Below, piece after piece: positions 1-8,523 of a DNA stretch of 64,000 bases; position 1 is the first letter of the stretch, and each line of letters starts with the position of its first letter. The DNA is from CATOSP01 sp965205385. Its GTDB lineage: Bacteria > Chloroflexota > Dehalococcoidia > Lucifugimonadales > UBA3495. The notes below the pieces were generated by a model, which was given only the letters and a program-made list of their open reading frames with translations, was not told the origin of the DNA and made no database searches. The DNA is taken from the NCBI GenBank assembly GCA_965205385.1, contig CBDBGS010000008.1, positions 62,001-126,000 of the forward strand. The letters are read 5' to 3'. The position numbers and the translations under genes were made by a program.

Positions 1-1
1 C

Positions 2-412
2 GAGACATTCCTTGCGGACATCCTGGCCAGCTTCGCGGCCAGGACAGCCGAGCGGGAACTGGAGGCCATCCGGCGCCGGACCGTGGCCGGAATAAACCGG
101 GCCAGGGCCGAGGGAAAGATCCCCGGCCGCCCTGGCAAGCTCCGGGACGACCAAGTCCACTTTGCCCTGGAGCGCCGCCGCCAGGGCTGGATCCTCAGGC
201 GTATCGGCCACTCCCTGGGCGTCAGCCATGTCACCGTTTCCCGATACCTGGAGCAGGCACATTCAGGTAACTCCACGCCCGCGGCGCCGGCATCATCATC
301 CACATCGTCCAGGAGAAGGACCTGCCCAACTTCGGCTACGTGGAGGGAGGGAGGGAGATCCCGGCCGGGTTCCACCCGTGGGCCGCCCTGGACACCGGGG
401 ACTGGAGCCTGA
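2..412 (+). CDS. Serine site-specific recombinase, C-terminal part (cut by window edge)
   Basis: The reading frame is open from the first bases of the window, so the N-terminal catalytic resolvase domain lies outside. What is visible is the end of the long helix (ERELEAIRRRTVAGINRARA), the basic linker GKIPGRPGK, and a helix-turn-helix (about nt 150-260) ending SHVTVSRYLEQ. This is the typical DNA-binding tail of resolvase/invertase family recombinases. After nt 265 the frame becomes Ser/Arg/Pro-rich and no longer resembles the family, so the real protein probably ended near there or has been disrupted. Whether the missing half is intact cannot be judged. Confidence 0.6.
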   Translation, partial: ETFLADILASFAARTAERELEAIRRRTVAGINRARAEGKIPGRPGKLRDDQVHFALERRRQGWILRRIGHSLGVSHVTVSRYLEQAHSGNSTPAAPASSSTSSRRRTCPTSATWREGGRSRPGSTRGPPWTPGTGA

Positions 413-654
413 CATTCCCTGACGGCCGCACCATCCGCTACGGCTCATTCCCGGAGATCCACCAAGACCTGGGGGAGATCATGCTTCACTGGCCTGCCGG
501 TCCCAGGGAGGCGGTGCATACCAGGAGGAACCGGCAGGAGGCGGAATTAGTTGACGATCTGGCGGAGCAGTGGGGGGAGACCGGGGCCAGGGTGTTGGAG
601 AAGATCAGGGAGAGGGATTGCGCCATGGCCCATAATGCCGGCCCTGAGCCTTGA
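271..654 (+). pseudogene. Unidentified gene remnant downstream of the recombinase
   Basis: A frame opens right after a TAA at 268-270 and runs to a TGA at 652-654. The peptide contains plausible protein-like sequence (GIIIHIVQEKDLPNFGYVEG, WSLTFPDGRTIRYGSFPEI), but the first usable start is a GTG at 340, inside that sequence. It overlaps the end of the recombinase frame. I read it as the surviving C-terminal part of a gene truncated by a recombination event. I do not recognise the family. The block between 530 and 650 is charged and helical in character. Confidence 0.3.
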
Positions 655-709
655 TTTCCTGCAACATGCAACATGACATCGGTTAGCCACCGCCCGAGGA
701 GAGGTGCCA

Positions 710-1495
710 ATGGTTGAAGACCGGACCCACGACGACTTGATAAGGGCGCATTTCTCCCAACAGGCTTCCCTGTGGGACGCCTACGTCACATCCGGCGGGA
801 ACGATGATGTTCTGTCGTGGAATATCTCGAACCTGGAGTTGCATCCCGATATGCGAGTGCTGGATGTGGCCGCCGGCACTGGGCTGGTGGCGCGGGCGAC
901 GGCGCCAAGGGTTGCTGATGCCGTGGCCGTCGACGTTACGCCGGAGATGGTTGCCCAGGGCAGGCGGCTGGCCGCAGCGGAGGGCTTGAGCAACTTCATT
1001 TTCGATGAGGGCGACGCCCGCAGCCTCCCGTACGACGACGCCAGCTTCGAGGTCGTGACCTGTCGCCTGGGAATGCACCAATTTGAGGACCCAGACCGGT
1101 GTCTCCGGGAGATGGTCCGGGTCTGCAAGTCCGGCGGCCAGGTCGCCATCATTGACATCACCACATCCGATGACCCCGCCACCGCGGAGACACACAACCG
1201 CCTGGAACGCCTGCGGGACCCGTCCCACACCAACGCGCCGGCCTCCAGCAGCCTGCGGAAAATGACTGAAGGTTGCGGGCTGACCATCGTCCACACCTCC
1301 TATTTCGATGCTCAGCGGAACCTGGACAGCTGGATGGACATGACCGGCACGCCCCCTGAATCCCGGAAGGTTATCCTTGAGGAGCTGCAAGCGGAACTCG
1401 ACGGCGGCCCCGCCACAGGGATGTATCCATACCTGGACAACGGGCGCTTCATGTTCTGGCACCGCTGGGCGATGCTGGTGGGACGCAAAGCGTGA
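710..1495 (+). CDS. Class I SAM-dependent methyltransferase (UbiE/MenG-like fold)
   Basis: This 261-residue protein has the Rossmann-type methyltransferase core: motif I VLDVAAGTGLVAR near residue 47, the acidic end of strand 2 (AVDVTPEMV), DEGDARSLPYDDASFEVV as motifs II/III, and a C-terminal Methyltransf_11-like half. The small-molecule substrate cannot be read from sequence. The ATG at 710 is preferred over the in-frame GTG at 704 because AGGAGAGG at 697-704 sits at the right distance from it. The gene stands alone between two mobile-element remnants and is followed by a strong GC hairpin. Size and motifs are normal for the family. Confidence 0.85.
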   Translation: MVEDRTHDDLIRAHFSQQASLWDAYVTSGGNDDVLSWNISNLELHPDMRVLDVAAGTGLVARATAPRVADAVAVDVTPEMVAQGRRLAAAEGLSNFIFDEGDARSLPYDDASFEVVTCRLGMHQFEDPDRCLREMVRVCKSGGQVAIIDITTSDDPATAETHNRLERLRDPSHTNAPASSSLRKMTEGCGLTIVHTSYFDAQRNLDSWMDMTGTPPESRKVILEELQAELDGGPATGMYPYLDNGRFMFWHRWAMLVGRKA

Positions 1496-1534
1496 AGCCA
1501 TCCTCCCGTTCTGGCCCCCTGTGGAACGCAAATT

Positions 1535-1566
1535 CCCCGCCCCGGTTGACTTGTCCCGGGGCGGGG
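1535..1566 (+). terminator. GC-rich hairpin after the methyltransferase
   Basis: An 11-bp perfect inverted repeat (CCCCGCCCCGG / CCGGGGCGGGG) with a 10-nt loop lies 40 bp downstream of the methyltransferase stop. There is no T-run after it, so factor-independent termination is plausible but not certain. Confidence 0.4.
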
Positions 1567-1684
1567 ATGCGCATGCCCCGGATCAGGGTGAAACTCTTGC
1601 ACAGCGGCACAAGCGTTTCTCTCAGGGCAGGGACCAATCTATCGCGACCTGGTGTCTCGCACTACTGCGTGAGGCGATGGACTG

Positions 1685-2116
1685 CTAGGCCGATGCAGGA
1701 GCCGAGCGTCCATAATAGAGGGCCATCGCCCTCCCTGCCGGAATTCGGGACAGGGTTCTGGTGAACCGCGACGGCCCGACTGGAGACCTCCAGTGCCCCG
1801 CGCTCATCAGCGCGATCGCATCGAAGCCGGCCTCGGCCAGGTCCATCGCCATACCCACCAGCGGGGATTCCCCTGAGTAGTGTCCCTTCAGTCCCGCCGC
1901 CTCGGCCGCGTCATGTATCCGGCGGCTGATCTGCGGCTCCGACAGCTGGAACACCAGGTCCCGCGATGTGACGTTGCGGGGCCGGATTGCCATCAGAGCC
2001 CCCACCGCTGTGGGGCCCAGATACAGGACCTCGCCCTCTTGGTCTGTCCCGAACCGGGCCAGCCTCAGTAGTTTGTCCTGGCAACGTGCGATGCCAGATA
2101 GGTCCACTGCCGCCAC
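1685..2116 (-). pseudogene. Tyrosine recombinase (phage-integrase family) remnant, catalytically dead
   Basis: The 143-residue frame matches the C-terminal half of XerC/D-type integrases: TDQEGEVLYLGPTAVGAL, then the box-II region and the GHW region. Two catalytic positions are visibly lost. Where the family has SGHSLRVG (the HxxR pair), this reads SGESPLVG. Where the nucleophilic tyrosine is expected (ARYTR), this reads SRFTR. The frame continues a few codons upstream of 2116 without a start codon, and the N-terminal core-binding domain and first catalytic Arg are absent. I interpret it as a decayed integrase from an old island, in keeping with the serine-recombinase tail at the window edge. 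Confidence 0.7.
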
Positions 2117-2810
2117 CGTCCGGGTTATGGGTCGATGCTAAGCCACACCCAGTTCCATCTGGGCTTGGGAAAGGCGATGTCGGGAAGGCTGCGACTTCTA
2201 GGTCTGTATTCCAGACTCTATGGAGGCTCCTTCGGAACTCCGATAGCCCGTTCCCAGGATTGCGCCAGTCGACGATGACTGCAACAGATCCGTTTGGAGT
2301 TGAATGCCTGAGCCACGTTAGAGTCAGAAGGATCCCGCCGAATCGGTCGTTGACGGGCCTTCTGGTGAGGCAACTTCCGGGGCAACCCTACAAGATCAAT
2401 GGTGGTAAACGGTAAGGGATAGCCTGACGCCAAGGGTCGCTATAAGTCTGTGCAGCGGCAAACCTTGTAAATCCTTTTCATTTCATCCCACTGGGTCTGG
2501 TTGTCAATGAGTGCTAAAAGTGGTCCTGATTACGCTCACATTTGCATTCCATTACACTCGGTTTACTCCATTTTCACTGGTGGTACCGGTTTTCGAGACC
2601 GGCGCTTTCGTCCGCTCAGCCATCTCTCCCAACAACTATTTTATCGCCAACGACTCTGATTTGCCACGCTTCCATCGGTTGATGCGGGCGTGGCGACTTT
2701 AGGCGGTTTCAAAACTTCTGGCAAACAGCTAGAGTGTGGTCAAGTTCACTAAGGGTCGTATAGTGGTGGTACTCACTTTCCCAGCGAATCTCTCTAGCTA
2801 AGGAGGTGTT
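2117..2810. other. Non-coding stretch between integrase remnant and SDR
   Basis: No frame here has recognisable protein character. The open frames are short, lack ribosome binding sites and run against each other. The part from about 2450 to 2650 is more AT-rich than its surroundings. A possible -10 element, TATAGT, lies at 2759-2764 ahead of the SDR, and a strong AAGGAGGT at 2801-2808 is that gene's ribosome binding site. It may contain further decayed mobile DNA. Confidence 0.4.
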
Positions 2811-3566
2811 ATGGGACGCATGGACGGAAAGGTTGCCCTGATTAGCGGCGGAGCCCGCGGTCAAGGAGCGGCTGAGGCGAGACTCTTCGCCCAGGAGGGG
2901 GCCAAGGTGGTCATCGGCGACCTGCTCGACGTGGATGGAATGAGGGTGGCGGCAGAAATCACGGAATTGGGCGGCGAGGCAGTCTATGTCCACCTGGATG
3001 TGACCAGGGAAGAGGACTGGCGGAGCGCCGTGCAAGCTGCCGTCTCTGCCTTCGGCAAGCTGGACGTATTGGTTAATAACGCCGGCATCTGGCGAAGGGG
3101 CCGAGTCGAGGACACCACGGTGGAAGACTGGGACGCTGTCCAAAACGTCAACTCCAAGGGCGTCTTTTTGGGCACCAAGGCTGCCATTCCGGAAATGAGG
3201 AAGGCAGGTGGAGGCTCGGTGATTAACATCTCCTCCACCGCCGGATTGGTAGGCGGCCCCCGCAGCACGGCCTATACGGCTTCTAAGGGAGCGGTCAGGC
3301 TTTTCACCAAGGCCACGGCCATCCAATACGCTGGGGAAGGAATCCGGTCCAACTCGATTCACCCCGGCCCCATCGATACCGAGATGATCCAGCAGGTGTG
3401 GCAGGGAGAGGACAATTCCAGAGAAGAGTCCATCGCCAGGACTCCGTTGGGCCGGGTCGGGACGGTCGATGATATCGCCTACGGAGCGCTGTTCCTCGCC
3501 TCCGATGAGTCGTCGTTTATGACTGGCAGCGAGCTGGTGATCGACGGTGGGAGCACGGCGCAATAG
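2811..3566 (+). CDS. Short-chain dehydrogenase/reductase (classical SDR)
   Basis: This 251-residue NAD(P)-dependent oxidoreductase has all classical SDR landmarks: the cofactor loop SGGARGQG (residues 12-19), NNAG (89-92), the catalytic Ser in NISSTAG (about 141), YTASK with Tyr155 and Lys159, and the PGPIDTEM segment. An Asp after strand 2 (IGDLLD) suggests NAD rather than NADP. The sequence resembles cyclopentanol/3-alpha(20-beta)-hydroxysteroid dehydrogenase-type SDRs, but substrate cannot be assigned. The ATG at 2811 is supported by an almost perfect Shine-Dalgarno (AAGGAGGT) 2 nt upstream. It appears monocistronic. Confidence 0.9.
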   Translation: MGRMDGKVALISGGARGQGAAEARLFAQEGAKVVIGDLLDVDGMRVAAEITELGGEAVYVHLDVTREEDWRSAVQAAVSAFGKLDVLVNNAGIWRRGRVEDTTVEDWDAVQNVNSKGVFLGTKAAIPEMRKAGGGSVINISSTAGLVGGPRSTAYTASKGAVRLFTKATAIQYAGEGIRSNSIHPGPIDTEMIQQVWQGEDNSREESIARTPLGRVGTVDDIAYGALFLASDESSFMTGSELVIDGGSTAQ

Positions 3567-3603
3567 GCCCTGTCCCCTCTCGTTTCCGGCGCGGCAGAGC
3601 GCC

Positions 3604-4098
3604 TCAGGAGGCCGGAACGTCTACCTTGTTGTATAGGTGGAACCCCCGCGCCTGGTAATTGGGCAAGGCATGAGCGTGGTCTAATGACGAGGTATGGAGC
3701 CACACGCGAGACGCCCCCTTGTCCCAAGCTCTAAGGACGGCCTCGCTCAACATCGCGCCGCCGAGTCCCTTTCCCACGAAATCATTCAACAACCCGAAGT
3801 AGACAATCTCGACGCTGGCGGACTCCTGCATCTCGAGCTCGAAGAAGCCGGCCAGTTCCCCTGAGTCGTAGGCGTACCAGGTCTCGACATTCGGTCTAGT
3901 TAGCTGGTCCAACCACTGCCGGTCAGTCCAGCCGCTGCGTTCGATCCAGTTGTAATTTCCGCCGACGGTCGCGTAAAGGGACCTGCTGAAGTCTGGGTCG
4001 TGGGATTCCTGGAGCCGGACTTCGACCGTCTCAGCGGTGGGACGCAGGGCGTCTCTGGACTTCATCTCCAGGTAGTAGACAGTCTCGGCTGGCGGCAT
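3604..4098 (-). CDS. GNAT-family N-acetyltransferase
   Basis: This 164-residue protein has the GNAT acetyl-CoA loop VGKGLGGAML, preceded by a beta strand (VEIVYFGLL) and followed by the typical C-terminal signature ALPNYQARGFHLY. The acceptor substrate is unknown. A longer frame exists upstream, but the ATG at 4098 overlaps the TGA of the YkgJ-type gene (TGATG), which argues for translational coupling and fixes the start. The two genes therefore form a two-gene operon. Length is normal for a single-domain GNAT enzyme. Confidence 0.82.
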   Translation of the reverse strand: MPPAETVYYLEMKSRDALRPTAETVEVRLQESHDPDFSRSLYATVGGNYNWIERSGWTDRQWLDQLTRPNVETWYAYDSGELAGFFELEMQESASVEIVYFGLLNDFVGKGLGGAMLSEAVLRAWDKGASRVWLHTSSLDHAHALPNYQARGFHLYNKVDVPAS

Positions 4099-4505
4099 CA
4101 GACCGCGCCTTCTTCCCGCCAGCCCGAGATGGCGCAGCCGGGTTCGGGCTTCTCGGGAAACGTCCGGCAACGCTGGGGCCTGTCGGCGTAAATCCGGCAA
4201 GAATAGTTTTCAGCATCGAGCATGGGACAACGTTCCCCCGGATGGTCCGTGAATCTGAGCCAGCCTCCCCCGTCCGCGTTGGTGGATATCCGCGCCGTGA
4301 CTCCGAGCCCCCCGGCCAGCGCCGCGAACCGGTCCACCTCTCCGGGCGCAAGCCTTAGGATTATCGGCCCCCGGCAACACATGGCCTTGCATTGCTCCAT
4401 GCAGATCTTGCTGGCGGCCTCTGCGCTGAGGGGAAGCGCTGGGTACCGTATGCTGTCGTTATTAGACACGAGGGCATCATAGGCACGGTCTAGATAGTCT
4501 GGCAA
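4098..4505 (-). CDS. YkgJ-family cysteine cluster protein
   Basis: This 135-residue protein carries the Zn/Fe-chelating cysteine pattern of the YkgJ/UPF0153 family: CMEQCKAMCC around residue 35, ERCPML near 91, CRIYADRPQRCRTFP near 103-117, and a final Cys in PGCAIS. The family is thought to bind iron-sulfur or zinc, and its biochemical role is not established. It is first in a coupled pair with a GNAT acetyltransferase and is divergent from the gamma-glutamyltransferase gene, which begins 130 bp away on the other strand. Start is ATG at 4505. Confidence 0.85.
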   Translation of the reverse strand: MPDYLDRAYDALVSNNDSIRYPALPLSAEAASKICMEQCKAMCCRGPIILRLAPGEVDRFAALAGGLGVTARISTNADGGGWLRFTDHPGERCPMLDAENYSCRIYADRPQRCRTFPEKPEPGCAISGWREEGAV

Positions 4506-4635
4506 GCAAACGTGGCCGCAAAGTCACGCTCAGCTTCGTCATGTGCCGGATGGCCTTCAAGGGTGTAAACTGGGTAGACCCTTTCGTTGGCGGCTCGGGG
4601 AGTCCGCTTCGACTTTTACCGCTCTGGAGGAAGCA

Positions 4636-6435
4636 ATGGCCACGTTTACGACACGACCAGTGATTATGGGCACGCGAGGGGTGGTGACGTCGGGGCATTA
4701 TCTGGCCACGGCCGCCGGGTTCCGCATTATGGAGCAGGGCGGCAACGCCATTGACGCGGCTGCCGCGATGTGCTTTTGCCTCAACCTGTTGGAGCCCCAG
4801 AGTAACGGTATCGGCGGCGAGGCGCCAACGCTGATTTATTCGGCCAGGGAGAAGAAGACCTTCGCCATCAGCGGTATGGGGACCGCGCCCAAGGCGTTCA
4901 CCATCGAATGGTGCCGCGAGAATGGCATCGACTTGATTCCCGGGGACGGTTATCTGCCGGCGTGTGTTCCCGCGGTGGTGGACACCTGGGCCACGGCGGT
5001 TGCGCGATTCGGGACCATGAGCTTTTCCCAGATTCTTCAACCCGCGATCGACCTGGCAGAGAATGGCTACCCGATGTACCAACGGCTTCACGATCGTTTG
5101 ACCGCAGATTGGCAGAAATACACGCAGCTTTACCCCACCACCGGCGAAGTCTACTACCCCGAGGGACGCGTCCCGGAAGTCGGTGAGATTTTCCGCAACC
5201 CCGGATTCGCCGACGTGCTCAAGCTAATGTGCAAGGCGGAGCTGGAATGCGGGGCAGAAGGAAGGGCCGCCGGAATTCAGGCCGCCAGGGACGCTTTCTA
5301 CAAAGGGCCGGTTGCGGAGAGAATCGCAGAGTTCATCTCCTCCAACCCGGTGGAAGACGCCAGCGGCTCGGCCCACACTGGTCTGCTCACATACGAGGAC
5401 ATGGCCGAGTGGCACGCGGACGTCGAAGAACCATCGCTAATCGGATACCGGGGCTTGGAAGTTTACAAGTGCCCTCCCTGGACCCAGGGGCCAGTGTTCC
5501 TCCAACAGTTGGGCATCCTCGAGGGGTTCGACATAGGCAAAATGGGCCATAACTCCCCCGAGTACCTCCACACCTGGATCGAGACCGCCAAGCTGGCTTT
5601 CGCCGACCGCGAAACCTATTACGGCGACCCTGCGTTCGATAGTGTCCCGTTGGAGACGCTGCTCTCCGAGGAGTACTCTTCGGGAAGGCGCAACTTAATT
5701 GGGGCGTCGGCGTCTCTGGAGATGCGGGCTGGCGATGCCGGGTACGGGACGCCTGCCTATGACATTGCGCTAGTGGCGGACGACAACCGTCGCGCCCTTG
5801 GAGTCGAGGCCAGGGATATACGGGACCTGGGGTTGGGCCATGCCCACGTAGGCGACACGACTCACTTGGATGCTGTGGACCGGGAGGGCAACATGGTTGC
5901 CGCCACGCCCAGCGGAGGTTGGCTGGGCACATCGCCGGTAATCAAGGGCCTTGGCTTCCCCATCGGCACACGAGGGCAGATGTTTTACTTGAACCCGGAC
6001 CGTCCCAACGCTCTGCAGCCCGGCAAGCGTCCGCGGGCGACTCTAACGCCCACCCTGGTCACCAAAGACGGGGAACCCTACATGGTCTTCGGCACCCCCG
6101 GCGGCGATAGTCAGGACCAATGGACCCTGCAGTTTTTCATTAACTACGTGGACTTTGGCATGAATATGCAGGAGGCCTTGGACGCTCCGACGCTGCACTC
6201 GGTCCATTTCCCGTCTTCCTTCTACCCACGCGCCGCCTTCCCGGGCAGGATCGTGGTCGAATCGAGAGTGTCTTCTGATGTGACCAACGAACTGGCAAGA
6301 CGGGGACACGAAGTGATGATGACCGGTCCCTGGTCCAACGGCAAAGTAATGGGAATTCGCTACGATGGAGAGAAAGGCGTCATCTCCGGAGCAGCCGCAC
6401 CCAAGGGCGACATAGGGTACGCCATAGGCTGGTAG
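4636..6435 (+). CDS. Gamma-glutamyltransferase family protein
   Basis: This 599-residue Ntn-hydrolase of the GGT family cleaves gamma-glutamyl bonds, as in glutathione. Precursor autoprocessing is expected at the Thr of GDTTHLDAVD (about residue 415), the nucleophile of the small subunit. Other hallmarks are SGHYLATAAGFRIMEQGGNA at the N-terminus, GIGGEAP, PSGGWLGTSP, RPRATLTPTL and the FGTPGGDSQ loop. No clear signal peptide follows the ATG at 4636, which is preferred over the 4543 start because GGAGGA lies just upstream, so the enzyme may be cytoplasmic. It converges on a peptide-type ABC importer, suggesting use of imported gamma-glutamyl peptides (inference). A strong terminator follows. 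Confidence 0.9.
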   Translation: MATFTTRPVIMGTRGVVTSGHYLATAAGFRIMEQGGNAIDAAAAMCFCLNLLEPQSNGIGGEAPTLIYSAREKKTFAISGMGTAPKAFTIEWCRENGIDLIPGDGYLPACVPAVVDTWATAVARFGTMSFSQILQPAIDLAENGYPMYQRLHDRLTADWQKYTQLYPTTGEVYYPEGRVPEVGEIFRNPGFADVLKLMCKAELECGAEGRAAGIQAARDAFYKGPVAERIAEFISSNPVEDASGSAHTGLLTYEDMAEWHADVEEPSLIGYRGLEVYKCPPWTQGPVFLQQLGILEGFDIGKMGHNSPEYLHTWIETAKLAFADRETYYGDPAFDSVPLETLLSEEYSSGRRNLIGASASLEMRAGDAGYGTPAYDIALVADDNRRALGVEARDIRDLGLGHAHVGDTTHLDAVDREGNMVAATPSGGWLGTSPVIKGLGFPIGTRGQMFYLNPDRPNALQPGKRPRATLTPTLVTKDGEPYMVFGTPGGDSQDQWTLQFFINYVDFGMNMQEALDAPTLHSVHFPSSFYPRAAFPGRIVVESRVSSDVTNELARRGHEVMMTGPWSNGKVMGIRYDGEKGVISGAAAPKGDIGYAIGW

Positions 6436-6457
6436 GAAGCAGGCGAAGGTCACAGAT

Positions 6458-6490
6458 AACGGGGCAGGATTCAGAGGGTTCTGCCCCGTT
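6458..6490. terminator. Intrinsic terminator between convergent GGT and permease genes
   Basis: A 10-bp perfect stem (AACGGGGCAG / CTGCCCCGTT) with a 13-nt loop is followed by CGATTTT on the plus strand. It lies 23 bp after the gamma-glutamyltransferase stop and 77 bp from the end of the convergent permease gene, so it could serve both transcripts. Confidence 0.75.
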
Positions 6491-6566
6491 CGATTTTCCC
6501 GAATTGGCCCGACTAGGTTGTTATAAGGGCGAGTGTTCGAATCGCTGCTGGTCGCGCGTTGTTTAC

Positions 6567-7442
6567 CTAAGCCCTCCGCATCTTGGGGTCCAGAGTGTCC
6601 CTGAGCCAATCGCCAAAGAAGTTGAAAGCCAATACGACTATGGTAATCGCTAATCCCGGGAATAGCGAGAGCCACCAAATGTTCAGGATAACCGTGCGGC
6701 CTTCCGCCACCATGATACCCCAGGCAGGAGCCCCAACCGGCAAACCCAACCCCAAAAAGCTCAATGACGCCTCCAGCAGGATGACCTGTCCGACCTGAAG
6801 GCTGCTCAATACCATCAGCGTGTTTACGGCATTGGGGAAAACATGCCGGGCCACTATAACGGGTGACGACACCCCCGCAATCTTGGCCAGGGTAATGAAG
6901 TCCAGCTCTTTGATGCTCAAGACTTCCGCACGGATCATGCGAGCGTAGCGTGCCCAAACCGTGACGACCACTGCGATGATGATGTTTTCGATGCCGGCTC
7001 CCATGATAACCACCAATATCATGGCCACCAGAATCGAAGGGAAACCCATCGTAGCATCGGCAGCGCGCATAGTCAGGGCGTCAACCCATCCGCCTCGATA
7101 GCCGGACGCCAGGCCCAACATGGTCCCCACCAAGGCTCCGGCGCCCAGAGCCACGAAACTAATTAGTACGCTTGTCCGGGCTCCGAAGATCAATCGGCTC
7201 AACATGTCGCGGCCCATGACATCGGTGCCCAACGGATAGGTCATGTTCTCGCCGGGACCCAATTTGGCATCCAACATGCTGATGAGTTCCGGGTCGTGGG
7301 GAGCAATCAGGGGTGCGAATGCGGCGCACAGCAGCAGAACGGTCACCACGGTAAGCGATATCCAGGGGAGCCTGACTGTCCACCGCCTCACGACCTGAAT
7401 CCATGCGCCCGGGTCCCTGGCTACTAATACTGGTGAAGCCAC
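6567..7442 (-). CDS. Peptide-type ABC transporter permease (DppC/OppC-like), system A
   Basis: This 291-residue inner-membrane subunit of an oligopeptide/nickel-type importer has an N-terminal membrane segment (ISLTVVTVLLLCAAFAPL) and the conserved GTDVMGRDMLSRLIFGARTS that opens the binding-protein-dependent permease domain. The EAA-type loop is IKELDFITLAKIAGVSSP. The C-terminal LSFLGLGLPVGAPAWG and WW..LFPGLAI motifs are typical of DppC. It begins 12 bp after the DppB-like gene and is last in the SBP-B-C operon. Its ATPases are probably the D/F pair at 11-13 kb. Confidence 0.92.
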   Translation of the reverse strand: MASPVLVARDPGAWIQVVRRWTVRLPWISLTVVTVLLLCAAFAPLIAPHDPELISMLDAKLGPGENMTYPLGTDVMGRDMLSRLIFGARTSVLISFVALGAGALVGTMLGLASGYRGGWVDALTMRAADATMGFPSILVAMILVVIMGAGIENIIIAVVVTVWARYARMIRAEVLSIKELDFITLAKIAGVSSPVIVARHVFPNAVNTLMVLSSLQVGQVILLEASLSFLGLGLPVGAPAWGIMVAEGRTVILNIWWLSLFPGLAITIVVLAFNFFGDWLRDTLDPKMRRA

Positions 7443-7454
7443 AACTGTTTCTCC

Positions 7455-8372
7455 TCAGTTGTACGAGATTCTGGGGTTCACGTAGACGTACAGAATGTCC
7501 ACGACCAGCGCGGCGGCAACGTAGAAGAAACCGGCAGCCAGCACCGTCGCCTGGACTACGGCGAAGTCCCGGCGGTCGATGGCGTCCAGCATCAGCAGAC
7601 CTACGCCGGGCCACGCGAAGATTACCTCCACGACTACAGACCCATTGAGCAGCCCTGCTAGAGTTAGTCCGCCAAAGGTCAATGCAGGGATGATAGCGTT
7701 CTTCAGTGCGTGCTTATAGATTACCCTGCGTTCGGCAAGGCCTTTGATGCGGGCAAACTTGACGTATTCGCTGTCCAAGACCTCTAACATGCTCGACCGG
7801 GTCAACCGGACCATTCCAGCCATGCCTCCCCAACCCAAGACGAAGGCCGGCAAAATGAAGTGACTGGGAGAGCCCTTGCCGAAGGTCGGAAGCCACCCCA
7901 AGATCGCCCCGAATAGCAAGATAAGCATGATCGCTACCCAGAAACTGGGGGCAGCTATGCCCAGCACAGCGAATAGCTTCCCCACCAGGTCAAGCGGAGT
8001 ATCCCGGTGGACCGCGGACAAGACTCCAAGAGGGACTCCCACCAATACAGTCAAAGCGATAGCCGCTCCCGCTAGTTGAAGGGTGGCCGGCAGGCGCGCA
8101 AATAACATCTCTCGTGCGGACTTCCCGGTCAGGAACGACTTTCCAAAGTCCCCTCGAACGATCTTACCCAAAAACAGGCCGTATTGTACCGGCAGGGGCT
8201 TATCCAGGCCTAGGTTCTTTCGCATCTGCTCGTACTCCGCTAACGTCCCTTCGGGACCTAGCAGGTGTGCTCCCGGGTCACCGGTGAGGTGGACGCTGAG
8301 GAACACCACCAAGCTGAGTGCGAAAAGCGTAAACACCGCCTGGCCAATGCGTATCAGAACGTACCTTTGCAT
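7455..8372 (-). CDS. Peptide-type ABC transporter permease (DppB/OppB-like), system A
   Basis: This 305-residue six-helix permease opens with the DppB signature RIGQAVFTLFALSLVVFL and the extracytoplasmic loop LTGDPGAHLLGPEG. It continues with GLDKPLPVQYG, GDFGKSFLTG and the EAA loop DSEYVKFARIKGLAERRVIY, and ends with VVEVIFAWPGVG and VDILYVYVNPRISYN. It pairs with the DppC-like gene 12 bp downstream to form the transmembrane channel. A 151-bp gap containing a stem-loop separates it from the substrate-binding protein gene upstream, so expression may be uneven along the operon. Confidence 0.92.
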   Translation of the reverse strand: MQRYVLIRIGQAVFTLFALSLVVFLSVHLTGDPGAHLLGPEGTLAEYEQMRKNLGLDKPLPVQYGLFLGKIVRGDFGKSFLTGKSAREMLFARLPATLQLAGAAIALTVLVGVPLGVLSAVHRDTPLDLVGKLFAVLGIAAPSFWVAIMLILLFGAILGWLPTFGKGSPSHFILPAFVLGWGGMAGMVRLTRSSMLEVLDSEYVKFARIKGLAERRVIYKHALKNAIIPALTFGGLTLAGLLNGSVVVEVIFAWPGVGLLMLDAIDRRDFAVVQATVLAAGFFYVAAALVVDILYVYVNPRISYN

Positions 8373-8413
8373 GGACTATCCCTGAGTTAACGTGATTTTC
8401 TGAAGTGGCACTT

Positions 8414-8445
8414 CGACCCATCCTAATTAAGCGGAGGGTGGGTCG
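8414..8445 (-). other. Stem-loop between binding-protein and permease genes, system A
   Basis: Arms CGACCCATCCT and AGGGTGGGTCG pair over 11 positions with one mismatch around a 10-nt AT-rich loop. The site lies between the abundant binding protein and the permeases. In many importers such a structure stabilises the upstream mRNA or partly terminates transcription. The role here is inferred. Confidence 0.45.
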
Positions 8446-8523
8446 AGCGTAAGTGCATCGGCCGTGAATTGGCGCGAACACCCTCGTCTGAGCGACGTTG
8501 CGTCCGACGCTGTTTTTAGGACC

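Noticed and set aside
2709..3563. Long minus-strand open frame opposite the first SDR gene
   Set aside because: It mirrors a clear SDR coding frame, has no domain, and arises from GC-rich codon bias.
6520..6560. GTTCGAATC resembling a tRNA T-loop
   Set aside because: The flanking bases do not form a 5-bp T-stem, and no anticodon arm or acceptor stem could be built around it.
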